Positions 6,870 to 16,533 of a stretch of DNA of 20,794 nt are shown here, piece after piece. This stretch comes from Chloroflexota bacterium. Its GTDB lineage: Bacteria; Chloroflexota; Anaerolineae; Caldilineales; Caldilineaceae. A program made the position numbers and the translations under genes. Location of the stretch: NCBI GenBank assembly GCA_003577005.1, contig QEUW01000086.1, forward strand, positions 1 through 20,794, in the 5' to 3' direction. The notes beneath the pieces were generated by a model. The model saw only the letters and a list, made by a program, of their open reading frames with translations. It ran no database searches and was not told the DNA's origin. How positions within the stretch are numbered: position 1 is the first letter of the stretch; the number at the start of each line of letters is the position of its first letter.

Positions 6870-7427
6870 CTATTCCCCCGGCACCAACACCGTATCGATC
6901 ACGTGGATCACGCCATTGGCCGTTTCGATATCAGCAGTGGTCACGGTGGCGTTGTTGATCATCACCATGCTATCATGCACCATGATGGTCAGCGGCTGCC
7001 CGCCGACTGTGTCAACCGTTTGGCCATCCAGCCCGACGACATCAGCCGCCATCACTTGACCGGGCACGACGTGGTAGAGCAGAACGTCGGTCAGCGCGCC
7101 TTGTGAGTCGGCCAGTAGGGTGTCGAGCGTGTCGGTGGGCAGGGCGGCAAAAGCCTCATCAGTCGGGGCAAAGACGGTAAAGGGACCCTCACCCTTGAGC
7201 GTATCGACCAGCCCGGCGGCCTGCACAGCCGAAACCAGCGTCGTAAAGTTGCCAGCGGCAATCGCGGTATCGACAATATCAGGGGTGGCGTCCGTGGCTT
7301 CCCCGGCTGCGGGTGCTGTGGTGGGCAGTGCCGGGGTAGCGGCGGGAGCGGCGGGGGCTGATGGTTGGCACGCAGCCAGCGCCAGAGTGGCTGAAAGGGC
7401 CAGGGATAGAAAGACGGTCTGTTTCAT
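6870..7427 (-). CDS. Fasciclin-domain (FAS1) lipoprotein
   Basis: This 185-residue predicted lipoprotein starts at ATG 7427, preceded by AAGGAGA at good spacing; the frame extends 12 codons upstream without a start signal. The signal peptide '[20 protein letters not shown]' ends in the lipobox LAAC, with Cys20 as the lipidated residue, followed by an Ala/Pro/Thr-rich linker to about 45. One FAS1 domain fills the rest: H1 motif '[17 protein letters not shown]', the central '[15 protein letters not shown]' and C-terminal H2 motif '[13 protein letters not shown]'. FAS1 domains mediate adhesion at the cell surface. It is a single-gene unit, ending at the shared terminator 6748-6792. Confidence 0.93.
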   Translation of the reverse strand: MKQTVFLSLALSATLALAACQPSAPAAPAATPALPTTAPAAGEATDATPDIVDTAIAAGNFTTLVSAVQAAGLVDTLKGEGPFTVFAPTDEAFAALPTDTLDTLLADSQGALTDVLLYHVVPGQVMAADVVGLDGQTVDTVGGQPLTIMVHDSMVMINNATVTTADIETANGVIHVIDTVLVPGE

Positions 7428-7508
7428 GGGATCTCCTTTTGGAGTTACAGGAAAAAACATCATTCTGAATTCTGACTACAAACAACAGGACAGCCTGCGA
7501 TACACGAT

Positions 7509-7527
7509 GTTCAAGTGTAACTTGAAC
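7509..7527. promoter_or_regulatory. Perfect dyad operator candidate upstream of the fasciclin gene
   Basis: GTTCAAGT-GTA-ACTTGAAC is a perfect 8-bp inverted repeat with a 3-nt centre, 82 bp upstream of the fasciclin start. The arms resemble those of MerR-family sites (the SoxR box has core TCAAGTTAACTTGA). On the minus strand the dyad lies between TTGTTC and TGTATC separated by 19 nt, the long spacing typical of MerR-activated promoters, though the -10 match is poor. No MerR-type gene is in the window. Confidence 0.4.
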
Positions 7528-7743
7528 AAATCGGTCATACTTTGCTCAAATATTGTGCAATATATAAACATTTATTGGACAAAACCGTGAGTCTACTTCC
7601 ATTCTCACTATTGCTTTACTTTCACGTCGCCTGGGTAGTGGAATGCAGAGACCATGAAACCAGCCGTATCGTAGCACGAGATACGGTCGCCATCCGCGCC
7701 TTGTGCTACACTGTTGGAAAGAGCAGTAGAGGAAAAGTGAATG

Positions 7744-7752
7744 TGGTACAAT
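7744..7752 (+). promoter_or_regulatory. Candidate extended -10 promoter for the 7830-13003 cluster
   Basis: TG-G-TACAAT (7744-7752) matches an extended -10; no -35 stands out. Transcription would begin near 7759, about 70 nt before the first gene of the cluster. Confidence 0.35.
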
Positions 7753-7782
7753 GGGCAACAGATGGCGAACGGAGACCACCGT

Positions 7783-7796
7783 CTATCGTCTATCGC
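7783..7796 (+). repeat. Two tandem GTCTATC heptamers
   Basis: GTCTATC-GTCTATC occurs shortly before the one-TM gene, in the same kind of position as the other 7-nt arrays of this cluster. Too short to be sure it is more than chance. Confidence 0.3.
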
Positions 7797-7829
7797 CGAG
7801 CCAGAGTGTCGTTTTAGAGCGGTCAATGT

Positions 7830-8639
7830 ATGCAGGAACTGGTAGAATCATTCGAGCGTTTTTGGTCCAGTCTGTTGCCAGACCGGTGGCCCTCTTTCAA
7901 TCAGTTTGTGGAGGCCATGGACCCTGTGGCCTGGACGCTCGTGGCGCTTCTGATCGGCGCAGTGGCAGTGGGAATCTTTTTCAGCATTACCACCCGCCGC
8001 ACCTTTTTGCGGGCGGATGAGGTAGAAGCGACCCCGGAAATGGTGCTGGCACGGCTCAAACAAGACCCGACACGGCTCTCGCCCGTGGGGATTGTCAGCC
8101 GGCTGGGCGCCGACGCCACGTTGGAACTCCTAGAGTATGGTGACCAGATTCGTACCCACGAATGGCGGTATAAGTGGAGCAGCGTTCGCGAAGAGTTGCT
8201 CCGTCTGTTGAGCCAACAAAATGCCTTTGGGCCAACTTATGCCTTGGCGCGCTACTATCGCAGCGCCGACAACCAGGAGCCGGATACGCTACGCATCCGC
8301 CGTACGGCGCTGATCCACAAACTGGGGACGGTACGCCATCTCGAACCCGACGCCGACAACAATCCGGCCGAATTGCGCATCCGCTGCCACCCCGCTGAAG
8401 TGGAAGGTGATCTTGGCTTTGATGGCCCGACTCAATGGCTGCTCCCCGACGAACCGGCCCCGCCCCCCAATGGCCCGGTGATCGAGATGGACCCCATCGA
8501 TTTTCGCACTCTCCAGGATGCGGAACTTCACCTCCACATTCGACGTACACCAATGGTAGGTGGAGGATTCCGCTTGCAACTCCAAAAACGGCGCAACATG
8601 TGGGTCGTGGTAGAGGAAGAAATGGAGTGGGTGAGCTGA
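7830..8639 (+). CDS. Single-pass membrane protein of unknown function
   Basis: I do not recognise this 269-residue protein. One membrane segment is visible at about 33-53 ('VAWTLVALLIGAVAVGIFFSI'), preceded by a short N-terminal amphipathic stretch and followed by Arg-rich 'TTRRTFLR', which suggests a cytoplasmic C-terminal part (positive-inside). That part begins with a helical region (about 65-150) and ends with a probably beta-rich domain with alternating hydrophobic residues ('LHLHIRRTPMVGGGFRLQLQ'). There are no Cys in the soluble part apart from one near 185 ('RIRCHP') and no catalytic motif. No Shine-Dalgarno precedes the ATG; another ATG at 7826 is in a different frame. It lies 46 bp before the membrane HTH gene, same strand, so a shared role is possible. 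Confidence 0.75.
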   Translation: MQELVESFERFWSSLLPDRWPSFNQFVEAMDPVAWTLVALLIGAVAVGIFFSITTRRTFLRADEVEATPEMVLARLKQDPTRLSPVGIVSRLGADATLELLEYGDQIRTHEWRYKWSSVREELLRLLSQQNAFGPTYALARYYRSADNQEPDTLRIRRTALIHKLGTVRHLEPDADNNPAELRIRCHPAEVEGDLGFDGPTQWLLPDEPAPPPNGPVIEMDPIDFRTLQDAELHLHIRRTPMVGGGFRLQLQKRRNMWVVVEEEMEWVS

Positions 8640-8660
8640 TAGATATGATGGATAGCGGTA

Positions 8661-8677
8661 AACGATCAATTGTTAAT
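8661..8677 (+). repeat. Degenerate 7-nt-periodic repeat
   Basis: AACGATC-AATTGTT-AAT in the 46-bp spacer before the membrane HTH gene resembles the units AATGGTC / AATTGTG of the larger array at 10612-10644. Short and degenerate; significance uncertain. Confidence 0.3.
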
Positions 8678-8685
8678 CCCAACCT

Positions 8686-10626
8686 ATGACTGAGTCGACT
8701 TTTTCGCTCTTACGTATTTTGACCTTTCTGAATGTCACTGTAGCGTCGGTGGCGGTGATTCTCGCCTTTTCGCTCATGGCGTACATGTTTACCTATAACT
8801 TTCGCAGCCCGGTGGCGCGACGTTTTGCTTTGCTGCTGGCCTGTGTCATGGTACCCTATGCCAGCGAAGTAGCGCTGACGCGCGTGGTCTCGCCTGAATC
8901 GGCCGAACGGTGGTTGCGCTTCGAGTGGTTGGGGATCGCCTTTTTGCCAGCGGCCTACTATGTTTTCTCCACTAGCGTTTTGCAGACGACCAATTATCGT
9001 ATCCGCCGGCGGCGTTGGACAGCAGGCGTTGTGACCATCCTGAGTGCGTTGAGCGCAATCGACGCCCTGTTTGGCGTGCAACTGGTCAACGATGTGCGGT
9101 TTGCCCCCCCTATCAATTATCTGGAGGCTGGGCCGTACTTCTGGATCTTTACCCTCTTTTTTGTTGTCGCCGTCGTGCTCTCCATGCAGAACATTTGGAA
9201 GGCGCGCCAGCGTTGCCTCACCGAAAGCAGCCACAAACGGATGACCTATCTTCTCCTGGGCTTTGTGGCGCCGGGTGTGGGTGTCTTTCCCTATCTGATC
9301 GCCCTCAGCCGGGTTTCGGAGGTGCAATCCAATATCGCGGTGCTGCTGGTTTCCCTCGTTGGCAATTTAGCCGTGGCCGCCATGATCGTGTTGATGAGCT
9401 ATACGGTCGTCTATTTTGGCGTGCTCACACCCGACCGTGTCGTCCGCTACCGGCTGTTGCGCTTCTTTATGCGCGGCCCCGTGGTCGCTATCCTGGTCAT
9501 CCTCTCGATTCAGACGTTGCCTACGGTGGAGCGGATTCTGGGCCTGCCGCGCGATATCGTGCTCTTTAGCGTGATCACCGGAGTGATCGTCACCAGCCAG
9601 CTGGTCCTGAGTATCTCCAAAGCGCTGGTAGACCGTCTGGTCTATCGCGAAGATTACGATGAGGTGGTATGGCTGCGCGAGCTCGACCGCCGGCTGCTCA
9701 CCACCAGCGACCTGCGCCAGTTTTTAGAGAACAACCTGTCGGCGCTTTGCGAGCTGTTGCGCGTCCCGTCCGGTTTTGTGGCCGCCGTCGTGGGGCCGGA
9801 CCTGGTGCTCGAAGCGGTGGTGGGACCGGAGGAGACGCGCGGCCAGGTCACGGCTGTCAACGACTGGAGCGATGTGCTCAACCGTGTGCTCAAACATGCC
9901 CAACCACTCCGGCCACTCTCCCACGCCGGCTTTTGGGTCTGGCCGCTGCTGGAGAGCAACGGCGACGGTGATGGGCGGCGCGTCTTTGGCATCTTGGGGG
10001 TCAAGGCGCGCACCGAAACACCGCTGCTCAGCCTCGACGAGGTGGAGGTGCTGGCCAAGATGGTAGAGCGCATCACCAGCGCCCTGGCCGACCGCCGCCT
10101 GCAACAAAATGTCTTTGTCGCGCTGCGCCGCATCATTCCGGAGATCGAGCGCATCCAACAATGGCGCGGGGTGGTGCCCTACACGGCGCTGGAGAGCGAA
10201 CGGGAGCCGACCGCTGCGCTGCTCGACCCCAGCCCCATTCACAGCCCCGAATTCGAGGAGTGGGTCAAAGATGCCCTCTCGCATTACTGGGGTGGCCCCA
10301 AGTTGACGCTCAGCCCGCTGGTTCAGTTGCGCAGCGTCCGCGATGCGGTCGAGCGTGCGGACGGCGACCCGACCAAGGCGCTGCGGCTGGTGCTCGGCTT
10401 GGCCATCGAGCGGCTCAAACCAGAAGGCAAACCTAATCTCAGCGCCCCCGAATGGTTGCTCTACAACATCCTGGAGATGCGCTTTATCCAGGGACGCAAG
10501 GTGCGCGAGATCGCCGACCGCCTGGCCATGAGCGAGAGCGATCTCTACCGCAAACAACGGGTAGCCATCGGCCAGGTCGCCCGTGTGCTCAGCGAGATGG
10601 AACAGATCAAGAATGGTCAATTGTGA
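8686..10626 (+). CDS. Polytopic membrane protein with GAF-like region and C-terminal HTH
   Basis: This 646-residue protein has about eight or nine membrane segments in its first 310 residues (about 12-36, 45-64, 82-99, 111-130, 150-168, 187-207, 217-244, 264-280, 290-310), like the sensor halves of polytopic histidine kinases. A linker 'DRLVYREDYDEV' leads to a GAF-like region (about 335-470). No kinase domain follows. Residues 588-640 ('ILEMRFIQGRKVREIADRLA' then 'MSESDLYRKQRVAIGQVARV') instead have the form of a sigma-70 region 4 / LuxR-like helix-turn-helix, so the protein appears to be a membrane-tethered DNA-binding sensor. No Shine-Dalgarno precedes the ATG. The last codons fall inside a 7-nt-periodic repeat. 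Family and targets unknown. Confidence 0.85.
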   Translation: MTESTFSLLRILTFLNVTVASVAVILAFSLMAYMFTYNFRSPVARRFALLLACVMVPYASEVALTRVVSPESAERWLRFEWLGIAFLPAAYYVFSTSVLQTTNYRIRRRRWTAGVVTILSALSAIDALFGVQLVNDVRFAPPINYLEAGPYFWIFTLFFVVAVVLSMQNIWKARQRCLTESSHKRMTYLLLGFVAPGVGVFPYLIALSRVSEVQSNIAVLLVSLVGNLAVAAMIVLMSYTVVYFGVLTPDRVVRYRLLRFFMRGPVVAILVILSIQTLPTVERILGLPRDIVLFSVITGVIVTSQLVLSISKALVDRLVYREDYDEVVWLRELDRRLLTTSDLRQFLENNLSALCELLRVPSGFVAAVVGPDLVLEAVVGPEETRGQVTAVNDWSDVLNRVLKHAQPLRPLSHAGFWVWPLLESNGDGDGRRVFGILGVKARTETPLLSLDEVEVLAKMVERITSALADRRLQQNVFVALRRIIPEIERIQQWRGVVPYTALESEREPTAALLDPSPIHSPEFEEWVKDALSHYWGGPKLTLSPLVQLRSVRDAVERADGDPTKALRLVLGLAIERLKPEGKPNLSAPEWLLYNILEMRFIQGRKVREIADRLAMSESDLYRKQRVAIGQVARVLSEMEQIKNGQL

Positions 10627-10706
10627 ATTGTCAATGGTCAATTGCTAGTGGGTATACGTCCCAGCGCATTCACCGTTCACCATTCACCATTCACCATTCA
10701 CAATTC
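10612..10706. repeat. Pair of inverted heptanucleotide arrays (STRR-like)
   Basis: The left array (10612-10644) reads AATGGTC-AATTGTG-AATTGTC-AATGGTC-AATTG. The right array (10667-10706) reads as heptamers of ATTCACC type (ATTCACC, GTTCACC, ATTCACC, ATTCACC, ATTCACA, ATTC). The complement of the right array (GGTGAAT) resembles the left units (GGTCAAT), so the arrays are roughly inverted around a 22-bp centre. The left array forms the last codons and stop of the membrane HTH gene; the right array runs up to the FtsK start. Such arrays resemble the short tandemly repeated sequences known from cyanobacteria. Confidence 0.7.
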
Positions 10707-10708
10707 TC

Positions 10709-13003
10709 ATGACCCGCCAACGATCCCGGCGCACGCTCCCCCCCTGGTGGGAGGAGTTGCGCGAGAATCTGAGTGTCGAGTTTATCGGGCTGATCATCTT
10801 TTTGGTCGGCGGTTTCTTGTTGCTTAGCCTACTGCCGTCAAGCGACCCTTTCCCGCGCGCGTTGCCCTGGCTGACGCAGATGGTGGGGTGGACGGCGCCA
10901 CTCCTCACGCTGGCCCTGCTGGTCCTCGGCGCCGTGCTCATGGTCGGCTCACGCGCTGGATACTGGAGCGTTGAGGCCATCATCGGCGCCGAACTGTTGT
11001 TGTTGGCGCTCCAAATGGGCACCTTTACCTGGCAGAACAACGCCCCAAACTGGGCGCCACAATTGGATGGCGCCGGTGGGGGGCTGGTGGGCGCCACGCT
11101 GGGAAGTCTGTTGATCGCCGGCTTTGGCCGCGAACTGGCGCTGCTCCTCATTGTCCTGGTCGGCGCGAGCGGCCTCTACCTGCTGATGCGCTACACGCCC
11201 CTCTTCTTTCTCTACCGGGGCTTTTTCAACGGGATGCCGCTGATTGGCGCGGCTGTGGCGCTCTGGGAAAAAGGGAAAGCCCGGCTCCACACACCATCCA
11301 TGCCAGAACCCTCGTTTGCACCTCCACAGGGGGCAAATTTCGTCTCTGCCCAAGACCCAGAGCCGCCAACGGCTGCTGGCGGCAGAACGAAGTCACACGC
11401 TGCCGCTGCGCAACCAGCTGATCCGCCGCTGGCCGAACCGGCTGCTGGTCCCCGGCCAACAAGCGACCAGCCCGGCCAACCACCAGCAGCCACGGCCAAG
11501 CGGGCAGGCCGGAATCGCCGCACGAAAGTGGATGCCACTGACCTCCAGGCTGCGCCCGCTGGCGGTCCGTTGCCCGCGCTCGACTTGCTGGTCGCCGACC
11601 ACGCGCGCGATGAACGGGTCGATGTCCAGGCGCTCCAACAGCTGATCGAGACGACCTTAGCTGATTTCAACGTCCCTGTGCGCACCATCCATGTGGAAAG
11701 CGGGCCAACGGTGACCCAATTCGGCGTCGAGCCGCTCTATCTGGAGCGCGCCGGCCAGCGGCGCAAGGTGCGCGTCAGCCGGATTGTCAACCTGGCCGAT
11801 GACCTGGCGCTGGCGCTGGCCGTGCCCGCCGTGCGGATCGAGGCGCCGGTGCCAGGCCGCCCGTATGTCGGGATCGAAGTGCCCAATCTCGAAAAGAAGA
11901 TGGTCACGCTTCGTGGCATCCTGGAGAGCAAGGCGATGCAGCAAGGCGGGGCGCTGGCGTTGCCGCTGGGGCGCAACACTGCCGGTGCGCCGGTCGTGAT
12001 GGATCTGACCAAAGCGCCGCACATCTTGATCGCCGGCGCCACTGGGGCTGGCAAGTCGGTCTGTATCAACGCTATCGTTACCGGGCTCCTCATGCAACAT
12101 GGGCCGGACCGGCTACGCTTTATCATGGTCGACCCCAAGATGGTGGAACTGCCCGGCTACAACGGGATTCCTCATCTACTGGGCAACGTCATCACCGATG
12201 TCGAGCAGGTGATGGGCGCGCTCACGTGGCTACTCTTGCAGATGGACGACCGCTACCGTCTCTTCCAGCAGGCGGGCGTCCGCAATCTGGAGAATTACAA
12301 CGCCAAAATGCTCAAAGGCAAAAAAGGTGCTGGGGAAGGCCAACCGTTGCCCTACATCGTCCTCATTATCGACGAGTTGGCCGACCTGATGATGACCGCC
12401 GCCGAGGATGTGGAGCGCCAGATCTGCCGCCTGGCGCAGATGGCGCGCGCCACCGGCATCCACCTGATTCTGGCGACCCAACGGCCCAGCGTCGATGTGG
12501 TGACCGGGTTGATCAAGGCGAACTTTCCTTCGCGTATTGCCTTTGCCGTCACCAGCCAGACCGACAGCCGGGTGATCCTCGACACACCGGGCGCCGAACG
12601 GCTGCTCGGTCGCGGCGATATGTTGGTGATGCGGTCCGATGTAGCCAAACTGGGGCGCGTCCAGGGCTGCATGGTTGGAGAAGATGAGATCGCCCGCGTC
12701 GTGGCATTTTGGCGACAACAGGCCACACTCGAGGGGACTCCGACCCCGCCTCCCTGGTCAGCGCTCATGGACCGGCTCGACGACGAGGAGGAGCTGTTGC
12801 AGGAAGCATTGGATGCGGTGCAGGGGTTGACGCAGGTCACAACCAGCCAGTTACAACGCAAACTGCGTATCGGCTACCCGAAGGCCGCCCGGCTGGTTGA
12901 AAAATTGGAAGAGAAGGGTTTCCTTGGCCCCGACCAGGGTGCAGGCCAGGGACGCAAGGTGCTGTTAAAGAAAGAGGACGAAGAGGAGGAGGTAGACAGG
13001 TAG
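10709..13003 (+). CDS. ftsK: FtsK/SpoIIIE-type DNA translocase
   Basis: This 764-residue ATP-driven double-stranded DNA pump acts in chromosome segregation at division. Domain order: about four to five N-terminal membrane helices (about 24-43, 58-80, 86-104, 122-158) anchoring it at the septum; a short Pro/Ala-rich linker (about 190-285); the alpha/beta motor with Walker A 'GATGAGKS' (443-450), Walker B 'IVLIIDELADL' (D555, E556) and 'LILATQRPSVDVVTGLIKAN'; and a C-terminal winged-helix gamma domain (about 705-755, 'TSQLQRKLRIGYPKAARLVE'). The architecture is complete, SpoIIIE-like in length and shorter than E. coli FtsK because of the short linker. ATG 10709 has no Shine-Dalgarno; the heptamer array sits where it would be. 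The 3' end lies inside a perfect hairpin shared with ftsH. Confidence 0.95.
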   Translation: MTRQRSRRTLPPWWEELRENLSVEFIGLIIFLVGGFLLLSLLPSSDPFPRALPWLTQMVGWTAPLLTLALLVLGAVLMVGSRAGYWSVEAIIGAELLLLALQMGTFTWQNNAPNWAPQLDGAGGGLVGATLGSLLIAGFGRELALLLIVLVGASGLYLLMRYTPLFFLYRGFFNGMPLIGAAVALWEKGKARLHTPSMPEPSFAPPQGANFVSAQDPEPPTAAGGRTKSHAAAAQPADPPLAEPAAGPRPTSDQPGQPPAATAKRAGRNRRTKVDATDLQAAPAGGPLPALDLLVADHARDERVDVQALQQLIETTLADFNVPVRTIHVESGPTVTQFGVEPLYLERAGQRRKVRVSRIVNLADDLALALAVPAVRIEAPVPGRPYVGIEVPNLEKKMVTLRGILESKAMQQGGALALPLGRNTAGAPVVMDLTKAPHILIAGATGAGKSVCINAIVTGLLMQHGPDRLRFIMVDPKMVELPGYNGIPHLLGNVITDVEQVMGALTWLLLQMDDRYRLFQQAGVRNLENYNAKMLKGKKGAGEGQPLPYIVLIIDELADLMMTAAEDVERQICRLAQMARATGIHLILATQRPSVDVVTGLIKANFPSRIAFAVTSQTDSRVILDTPGAERLLGRGDMLVMRSDVAKLGRVQGCMVGEDEIARVVAFWRQQATLEGTPTPPPWSALMDRLDDEEELLQEALDAVQGLTQVTTSQLQRKLRIGYPKAARLVEKLEEKGFLGPDQGAGQGRKVLLKKEDEEEEVDR

Positions 13004-13043
13004 ACAGGGAAACAGATGATACTTCCCTGTCTACCTGTCTACC
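12991..13043. terminator. Perfect 21-bp hairpin between convergent ftsK and ftsH
   Basis: Arms 12991-13011 and 13023-13043 are perfectly complementary with an 11-nt loop. Each arm consists of tandem 8-nt units (GTAGACAG twice, then GG). The left arm encodes the last residues (VDR) and the TAG stop of ftsK, and the right arm ends 4 bp before the ftsH stop. No long U-run follows on either strand, so it may act as a bidirectional terminator or 3'-end protecting structure, or be a repeat that inserted here. Confidence 0.65.
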
Positions 13044-13047
13044 AAAA

Positions 13048-14865
<1,818 letters not shown>

Positions 14866-14923
14866 TAAGACCTCCTTGTCCAACCTGGGCTGGACAGGTG
14901 CAATCAGCCAAAACGTTTATAAA

Positions 14924-14932
14924 AGTATACCA
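14924..14932 (-). promoter_or_regulatory. Extended -10 promoter of ftsH
   Basis: On the minus strand TG-G-TATACT fits an extended -10 and lies about 60 nt upstream of the ftsH start. No clear -35 is visible. The position and the lack of competing sites make it the best promoter candidate. Confidence 0.45.
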
Positions 14933-15114
14933 GACTGTAGCCGCTTTTGGCTAGTGAGGTTGATTACGCGCAGAAATTCCAAAGGGCAGGAATAGACCAT
15001 GGGATTGGGCGGATCGGAGCGGATTTTCAAGAACGATGATCCGCGGTCAATCGCCGCCCCATTGAAAACCTTGGATTAAGCGTTGGGGTGCCAGTCCCCT
15101 CAGGGTGGAGCATC

Positions 15115-16533
15115 TTATGAAAAGTGGGTGCGCAAGATTGCCTCAGCGGCATGATAGCCGCACATACCGTGTACACCGCCGCCCGGTGGCGTGGATGAAG
15201 AGCAGAGGTAGAGACCCTTGACAGGTGTCGCGTAGGGATTCCACCGGCGCACGGGCCGCGTCCACATCTGACCCAAGTCTTGCACGCCGCCGTTGATGTC
15301 GCCACCCACGTAGTTGGGGTTGTATGCCTCCATGGTGGCCGGGCCGCGCACACTGCGCGCCAGCACTAGGTCGCGAAAGCCAGGGGCAAAGCGCTCGATT
15401 TGCGCCTCGATCCGCTCGGTCATGTCCACCGTTGAGCCGTTGGGGACATGGCAGTAGGCCCACAAGGTCTGTTGCCCGACGGGGGCCCGCGTTGGGTCGA
15501 AGAGGCTCTGTTGAGCAACCAGCACATAAGGGTGTTCGGGGTGCTCCCCCTGCCAGACCAGCCGCTCAGAGTGAGCGATTTCCTCCAGCGTATTTCCCAG
15601 GTGGACTGTGCCCGCCAAACCGCATTCGGGCGCCCGCCACGGGACCGGCCCCGCCAGCGCATAGTCGATCTTGAAGACGCCCGATCCATAGCGGTATTGT
15701 TCGAGCTGACGGCGATAGCGGGTAGGCAGGCGATTCCCGGCGATCCGCAACAACTGGCGCGGTGTCACATCGAGCGCGTAAGCCTGCGCCGGGGGCAACT
15801 CGGCAAGCGACGTCACCGTCTGTCCCGTCACGATCTCACCGCCCAGCGTGCGGAAATGGGCGGCCAGCGCATCGGCGATCTGTTGCGAGCCACCGCGCGG
15901 CAGCGGCCACCCCACCGCGTGACCCAGGATACCCAGCACCAAGCCAAACGAGGCTGTGAGAATCTGTTCGAGCGGCAGGATTGAATGCGCAGCCAGGCCG
16001 GCAAAGAGGGCGCGCCCGCGCTCGGTTTGAAAGACCCACTCCGCTAACCCTTGCGCCGGCCACAACGCCCGCACCCCCATCTGGGCCAGCGCTATGGGCG
16101 AACGCGGCAGCGGTAATGGGCCCAGGAGCATTGGCGCTAGTTGCTCCCACGAGTTGACCAGCGGCTCGAATAGACGCCGCCAGGCGCGGCCATCATCCCC
16201 AATAGAAATTGCTGTATCCTCCAGCGAACGATGGAGCGCCACTGCGGTTCCATCCTCCAAGGGGTGGGCCAGTGGCAACGTAGGGTGGATCCACTCTAAC
16301 CCGTAGTCGGCTAGCGGCAGCGTACGGAAAAACGGGGAGCCCATCCCCAGCGGATGGATCGCCGAACAGATGTCGTGGCGAAAACCGGGCAGCGTCAGTT
16401 CGGCGGTCCGCGTCCCTCCACCAACAGTTGCGTGGCCCTCGAACAGGGCCACGCGCAACCCGGCCTGGGCCAGGCGAATGGCACAAGCGAGACCGTTGGG
16501 ACCGGCGCCGACCACAATGGCATCATAGCTCAT
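15115..16533 (-). CDS. FAD-dependent oxidoreductase, phytoene-desaturase-like
   Basis: This 472-residue cytoplasmic flavoprotein belongs to the COG1233 / PYROXD2-like group of amine-oxidase-fold enzymes. The Rossmann motif 'AIVVGAGPNGLACAIRLAQAG' begins at residue 5 (GAGPNG 9-14), followed by 'FEGHATVGGGTRTAEL', the second dinucleotide-binding signature. The C-terminal 'KGLYLCSSSTPPGGGVHGMCGYHAAEAIL' is the usual FAD-closing motif of the family. The start is ATG 16533; the frame continues 23 codons upstream without a start signal. It overlaps the end of the 67-aa ORF by 11 bp in another frame and has no good Shine-Dalgarno of its own, which suggests translational coupling. The family includes carotenoid desaturases and isomerases, but no other carotenoid gene is here, so the substrate is unknown. 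Confidence 0.92.
   Translation of the reverse strand: MSYDAIVVGAGPNGLACAIRLAQAGLRVALFEGHATVGGGTRTAELTLPGFRHDICSAIHPLGMGSPFFRTLPLADYGLEWIHPTLPLAHPLEDGTAVALHRSLEDTAISIGDDGRAWRRLFEPLVNSWEQLAPMLLGPLPLPRSPIALAQMGVRALWPAQGLAEWVFQTERGRALFAGLAAHSILPLEQILTASFGLVLGILGHAVGWPLPRGGSQQIADALAAHFRTLGGEIVTGQTVTSLAELPPAQAYALDVTPRQLLRIAGNRLPTRYRRQLEQYRYGSGVFKIDYALAGPVPWRAPECGLAGTVHLGNTLEEIAHSERLVWQGEHPEHPYVLVAQQSLFDPTRAPVGQQTLWAYCHVPNGSTVDMTERIEAQIERFAPGFRDLVLARSVRGPATMEAYNPNYVGGDINGGVQDLGQMWTRPVRRWNPYATPVKGLYLCSSSTPPGGGVHGMCGYHAAEAILRTHFS

Larger units (their letters stand above)
7428..7829. other. Divergent intergenic region
   Basis: About 400 bases lie between the divergent fasciclin gene and the plus-strand cluster, and are AT-rich near 7430-7600. 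They hold a perfect dyad (7509-7527), an extended -10-like TGGTACAAT (7744-7752) and a short tandem GTCTATC repeat (7783-7796). Open frames on both strands lack ribosome binding sites and recognisable protein features. Confidence 0.5.

Noticed and set aside
9724..10641. 305-codon open frame opposite the membrane HTH gene
   Set aside because: It is antisense to a clear gene, in a frame kept open by GC-rich codon use, with no recognisable protein features.
10612..10706. CRISPR-like repeats
   Set aside because: Units are 7 nt without unique spacers; this is a short tandem repeat, not a CRISPR array.
15009..15044. 7-bp inverted repeat GCGGATC / GATCCGC after the oxidoreductase
   Set aside because: It is short with a 22-nt loop and no U-run; not enough to call a terminator.
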